NCBI GenBank assembly: GCA_937872465.1
Contig: CALMSR010000058.1
Coordinates: 1 to 64,000, forward strand
Length of the DNA: 64,000 nucleotides
Origin: an uncultured Paracoccaceae bacterium
GTDB taxonomy: Bacteria > Pseudomonadota > Alphaproteobacteria > Rhodobacterales > Rhodobacteraceae
Direction of reading: 5' to 3'
Every line of letters begins with the position of its first letter. Positions within the stretch are counted from its first letter, which is position 1. Below, in pieces: positions 60,870 through 64,000 of this stretch. The notes beneath the pieces are model-generated. The model had not been told where the DNA came from, made no database searches, and saw only the letters and a program-made list of their open reading frames with translations. The position numbers were made by a program, and so were the translations under genes.

Positions 60870-62636
60870 TCAGTTCGTTGCCAGGGCCGCAGCATGGCCG
60901 CGGTTGCGCGACATGACCAGCAGCACGACGGCGACCCAGATCGCGGCGGCGGCCCACCACACGAGGTTGCCGGTCAGCAGCGCGAATCCGATCAGCCCGC
61001 CCTGGATGCAATAATAGGCCATCGGGATCAGGGTCTTGCGGATCAGTTCGCCCTCGCGGTCGGTCAGCCCGACCGTGGCCGAGGCGGCGACGACATTGTG
61101 CACGCAGATCATGTTGCCCGCAGCCCCGCCGATGGCCTGCAGCGCCACCACGGTGCCCGCGCCCGCCGCGCCCAGCCCGATGCTCGTGGCGGTCGAGAAC
61201 TGGAACAGCGAGAACATCATGTTGCTGATGGTGTTCGATCCGGCGACGAAGGCCCCCATCGCGCCGATCCATGGCGCGAACATCGGCCAGGCCTGTCCCA
61301 CGGCCGAGGAGACGCCCTCGGCCAGGACGATGGGCATGCTGGCCAGCGTGTCGGAGGCCGAGTTCAGGAAGACCTGCACCATCGGCACCGCCAGAAGCAG
61401 GGCGGGCGCGGCGGCCATCATGGTGGAGCCCGAGGATCGCAGCGCCTTGCCGTAGTCGCTCGCCTTCATGCCGTGGTAGAAATAGGTGAAGAGCGAGGCG
61501 AGGATCAGCACCGTTCCCGGCAGATAGAGCAGCTGCACGCGCGCGTTGATGCCCGAGCCGAACAGGTCGTCGAGCGCGATGGTCACCGCGGGCGAGACCA
61601 GGAAGCCCTTGATCGGCGCGATGGTGCGGGTCAGGACCAGCAGGATCACCACCACGACATAGGGGGCCCAGGCCTTCAGGAGCGGCATCAGCGGCTTGTT
61701 GGCGTTGTGGTCCTCGAGATCGTCGAGCTTGCCGACCCAGGCCTCGTCCCACTGGTTGCGCGGCGGGAAGTCGAAGGTCTCCTTCGGGATCAGGAAGCCG
61801 CGCTTGGCCGCCGGCACCACGATCAGGAGCCCGATGATCCCGCCCAAGAGCGAGGGGAATTCCGGCCCGAGCGTCGCGGCGATGATCCAGTAGGGCACGG
61901 TGAAGGCGAGCCCGGCGAAGAGCGCGAACTTCCAGATGCGGAAACCCTCCACGAAGGAGCGGTTGGTGCCGAAGAAGCGCGTCAGCATGCCCACGAGGAT
62001 CAGCGGGATCAGGAAGCCCACCAGCCCGTGGATCATCGCGACCTTGGCGGCGATCTGCATCAGGTAGTCGTGGAACGCCATCGGCGCGATGGCCTGCTCG
62101 ACCAGCGGCTGGTCGACGAGGCCGGTGCGCACGCCCACGAGGATCGGCGTGCCGACCGCGCCGAAGGACACCGGCGTGCTCTGGATGATCAGCGACACCA
62201 TGACCGCGGCCATCGCCGGGAAGCCAACGGCCACGAGCAGCGGCGCGGCGATGGCGGCCGGCGTGCCGAAGCCCGAGGCGCCCTCGATCAGCGAGCCGAA
62301 GAGCCAGGCGATGATGATCGCCTGCACCCGCCGGTCGGGCGAGATCGAGGTGAACCCCCTCCGGATCGAGCGGATGCCGCCGCTCTCCTCGAGCGTATAG
62401 AGCATCAGGATCGCGCCGAAGACGATATAGAGCAGGCTGACGGCGGTCACGACGCCGTTGACGGTGGCGCCCAGCACCTTGTTGAGCTCGGTGCCCCAGA
62501 CCAGCAGAGCGGTCGCCGTGGTCACCAGATAGGCCACGAACATCGAAAACTTGGCCGAGCGCGCCAGGACCACCAGCAACAGGAATACCGTGGCGATTGG
62601 CAGCGTGGCCAGGATGATTGTGAAGGTTTCAGGCAT
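60870..62636 (-). CDS. lldP: L-lactate permease (LctP/LldP family)
   Basis: The 588-residue inner-membrane transporter takes up lactate (and glycolate). It has ~13 helices and LctP marks: [86 protein letters not shown] and a late [18 protein letters not shown] and [19 protein letters not shown]. Ribosome site AGGAGGAGG precedes ATG 62636. It links dld to lutABC, so both D- and L-lactate are handled by one operon. Confidence 0.94.
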   Translation of the reverse strand: MPETFTIILATLPIATVFLLLVVLARSAKFSMFVAYLVTTATALLVWGTELNKVLGATVNGVVTAVSLLYIVFGAILMLYTLEESGGIRSIRRGFTSISPDRRVQAIIIAWLFGSLIEGASGFGTPAAIAAPLLVAVGFPAMAAVMVSLIIQSTPVSFGAVGTPILVGVRTGLVDQPLVEQAIAPMAFHDYLMQIAAKVAMIHGLVGFLIPLILVGMLTRFFGTNRSFVEGFRIWKFALFAGLAFTVPYWIIAATLGPEFPSLLGGIIGLLIVVPAAKRGFLIPKETFDFPPRNQWDEAWVGKLDDLEDHNANKPLMPLLKAWAPYVVVVILLVLTRTIAPIKGFLVSPAVTIALDDLFGSGINARVQLLYLPGTVLILASLFTYFYHGMKASDYGKALRSSGSTMMAAAPALLLAVPMVQVFLNSASDTLASMPIVLAEGVSSAVGQAWPMFAPWIGAMGAFVAGSNTISNMMFSLFQFSTATSIGLGAAGAGTVVALQAIGGAAGNMICVHNVVAASATVGLTDREGELIRKTLIPMAYYCIQGGLIGFALLTGNLVWWAAAAIWVAVVLLVMSRNRGHAAALATN

Positions 62637-62702
62637 ATTTCCTCCTCCTATGGGGCGGCGATCGCCGCCGGTTCAGTGTGAGTCAGCTCGAAGTGCCCTG
62701 GC

Positions 62703-64000
62703 CTAATGCCAGTGCGCGCATTTCGATGTCTGGCCGATCCCGGGATTGAAGCTGTTGGTCGGGTCGATGGAGCGGTAGAACCCGGCCAGATCCGGCTTGG
62801 CGTGGTAGAGATGGCCGACATTGTGCTCGGCCGGGTATTCAGCGCCGCGCCGGTCGAGATGCCGCCACATCTCGTGCTCCAGCGCGAGGCAGTCATGGCC
62901 CTTGGCCACCACGTAGTCCTGATGGAAGACGTGGCAGAAGAAATGGCCGTAATAGAGCTTCTTGACGATCTTCCCGTCGATCTCGGGCGGCAGGGTCTCG
63001 ACCCATTCCCGGTCGTCGCGGCGCAGCGCGATGTCGAGCGCCACGATGTCCTCGACCTCGCGCGCATGGATGGCGCGGTATCGGACCGCCGCGCCCGCGA
63101 CCGCGAAGCGGTGCAGGAAGGCGGCGGTCCCCTCGGCGGGCGTGCATTCGAACATGTCCCCGCTCGCCGAGGGAAACAGCGCCGACAGATAGTCCCGCGC
63201 CTCGGCGATGCCGGCGCCGCCCATGCGCAGCAGCAGGTGATGCTCGAAGCGGTCGCGGAAATCGGTCATCCGCGCCGGCAGATGCCCGGGCGCCAGCGAG
63301 GCGGCCGCCTGCGCCAGCCGGTCCGACAGGGTGGCGCCGAGGCCGAGCCGCTCGGTCAGCGCATCCATCCGCGCCTTGGCGGCGAAGAGGGCCGGCATCC
63401 GGTCGGTGCCCGCGCGCTGGATGAAGAGGAACGTGTCCTTGCCGTACCGGGCCGCCACGTCATAGGCGTCGCGGTGGATGTATTCGCCGGCGACGGGCAG
63501 GTTGTCGAACCGGGTCAGGATATGGCGGCGGATCGCCGTCAGCTCGTCGGGATCGTTGCTGCCGATATAGAAGACCGCGGTCTCCGTCTCGGATTCGAAG
63601 GTGTCGAGCCGCACCGCGAAGACCGCCAGCTTGCCGGCGCAGCCCGCGCTCTCGTGCAGCCGCCGCGGATCGGCGTTGAACCGCGCCGGGGTCCGGGCGT
63701 CGACGTCGCGCACATGGGTGGCATATTCTCGGTCCGAGGCCCAGGCATCGGTGGGCGCCGGCCGCGGCAGGTCGCCGCGTTCGAGCCGGGCGAGGATCTC
63801 CTCGGGGGTGTCGCCCAGATCCAGGCCCAGGTGATTGACCAGCGCGACCGATCCGTCCGCGCGCACCTCGGCATAGAGCGTCATCTCGGTATAGGCCGGG
63901 CCGCGCTGGATCAGCGCGCCGCCGGAATTGTTGCAGATGCCGCCGAGCACCGAGGCGCCGATGCAGCTCGAGCCGATCACCGAATGCGGCTCCCGCCCCA
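62703..64000 (-). CDS. dld: quinone-dependent D-lactate dehydrogenase Dld (cut by window edge)
   Basis: C-terminal ~432 residues of a FAD enzyme that oxidises D-lactate and feeds the quinone pool. SVIGSSCIGASVLGGICNNSGGALIQRGPAYTEM is the end of the FAD-binding domain; DPRRLHESAGCAGKLAVFAVRLDTF and a membrane-binding Dld domain follow, ending DPTNSFNPGIGQTSKCAHW. The match to E. coli Dld (571 residues) is close. The missing N-terminal ~140 residues lie to the right of the window. It is the first visible gene of the lactate operon, 66 bases before lldP. Confidence 0.92.
   Translation of the reverse strand, partial: GREPHSVIGSSCIGASVLGGICNNSGGALIQRGPAYTEMTLYAEVRADGSVALVNHLGLDLGDTPEEILARLERGDLPRPAPTDAWASDREYATHVRDVDARTPARFNADPRRLHESAGCAGKLAVFAVRLDTFESETETAVFYIGSNDPDELTAIRRHILTRFDNLPVAGEYIHRDAYDVAARYGKDTFLFIQRAGTDRMPALFAAKARMDALTERLGLGATLSDRLAQAAASLAPGHLPARMTDFRDRFEHHLLLRMGGAGIAEARDYLSALFPSASGDMFECTPAEGTAAFLHRFAVAGAAVRYRAIHAREVEDIVALDIALRRDDREWVETLPPEIDGKIVKKLYYGHFFCHVFHQDYVVAKGHDCLALEHEMWRHLDRRGAEYPAEHNVGHLYHAKPDLAGFYRSIDPTNSFNPGIGQTSKCAHWH

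Noticed and set aside
60804..62681. 625-residue open frame opposite lldP
   Set aside because: Same antisense artefact; the L-lactate permease frame has full family motifs and a strong ribosome site.

Overview
The window is about 64 kb of very GC-rich DNA (close to 70 % by eye). Its gene content fits an alphaproteobacterium of the Rhodobacterales (Rhodobacteraceae/Paracoccaceae type): RutR-controlled reductive pyrimidine breakdown, rhizobial-style rhamnose genes, sialic-acid TRAP transport, homospermidine synthase, a lactate lut operon, and many ATGA start/stop overlaps. No tRNA, rRNA, CRISPR array or complete insertion sequence was found. Both ends cut genes: a PLP-dependent decarboxylase on the left and the D-lactate dehydrogenase dld on the right.

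1-14.3 kb is a scattered pyrimidine catabolic regulon: hydA (dihydropyrimidinase), a BCCT-like transporter, hyuC (N-carbamoyl-beta-alanine amidase), an omega-amino acid:pyruvate aminotransferase, the TetR regulator rutR, and preT-preA (dihydropyrimidine dehydrogenase). Two near-consensus RutR operators are visible, one between the aminotransferase and rutR and one upstream of preT. An AT-rich AIPR-family (abortive infection) gene interrupts the region, and three small unknown proteins with a shared C-terminal motif lie between rutR and preTA.

14.5-15.4 kb holds a urease relic: a His-rich peptide gene and a ureB that has lost its middle, with no ureA or ureC. 15.5-26 kb is a full L-rhamnose locus in the rhizobial order, rhaR-S-T-P-Q-K leftward and rhaD-rhaI rightward, without rhaU. 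26.2-39.3 kb is an amino-sugar and sialic-acid region: a GNAT plus N-acylamino-acid-racemase-like pair, a BadF-type kinase, an SSS symporter, nagB with a PIG-L deacetylase (apparently in place of nagA), nanA, and a tightly coupled operon nanR-like/siaP/siaQ/siaM/nanE/nanK. Together these convert Neu5Ac to ManNAc, ManNAc-6-P, GlcNAc-6-P, GlcN-6-P and Fru-6-P.

39.5-57.7 kb is mixed housekeeping: a lipoprotein, a double SnoaL-like protein, prmA, two msrA genes, hss, rpsD, an MFS/mepA/phytase-like operon, a DUF2235 hydrolase, a mosaic internalin-like LRR membrane protein, yggT, argG, a frameshifted iron alcohol dehydrogenase and an alpha/beta hydrolase. 58-64 kb is the leftward lactate operon dld-lldP-lutA-lutB-lutC.

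Intergenic DNA carries three dispersed repeat families. One is a ~130-bp GC-rich element with a strongly conserved core (at least four copies plus a half copy). One is a 54-bp element ending in a palindrome just downstream of hyuC and hss. One is a ~42-bp repeat found only beside the two low-GC genes (AIPR and LRR).
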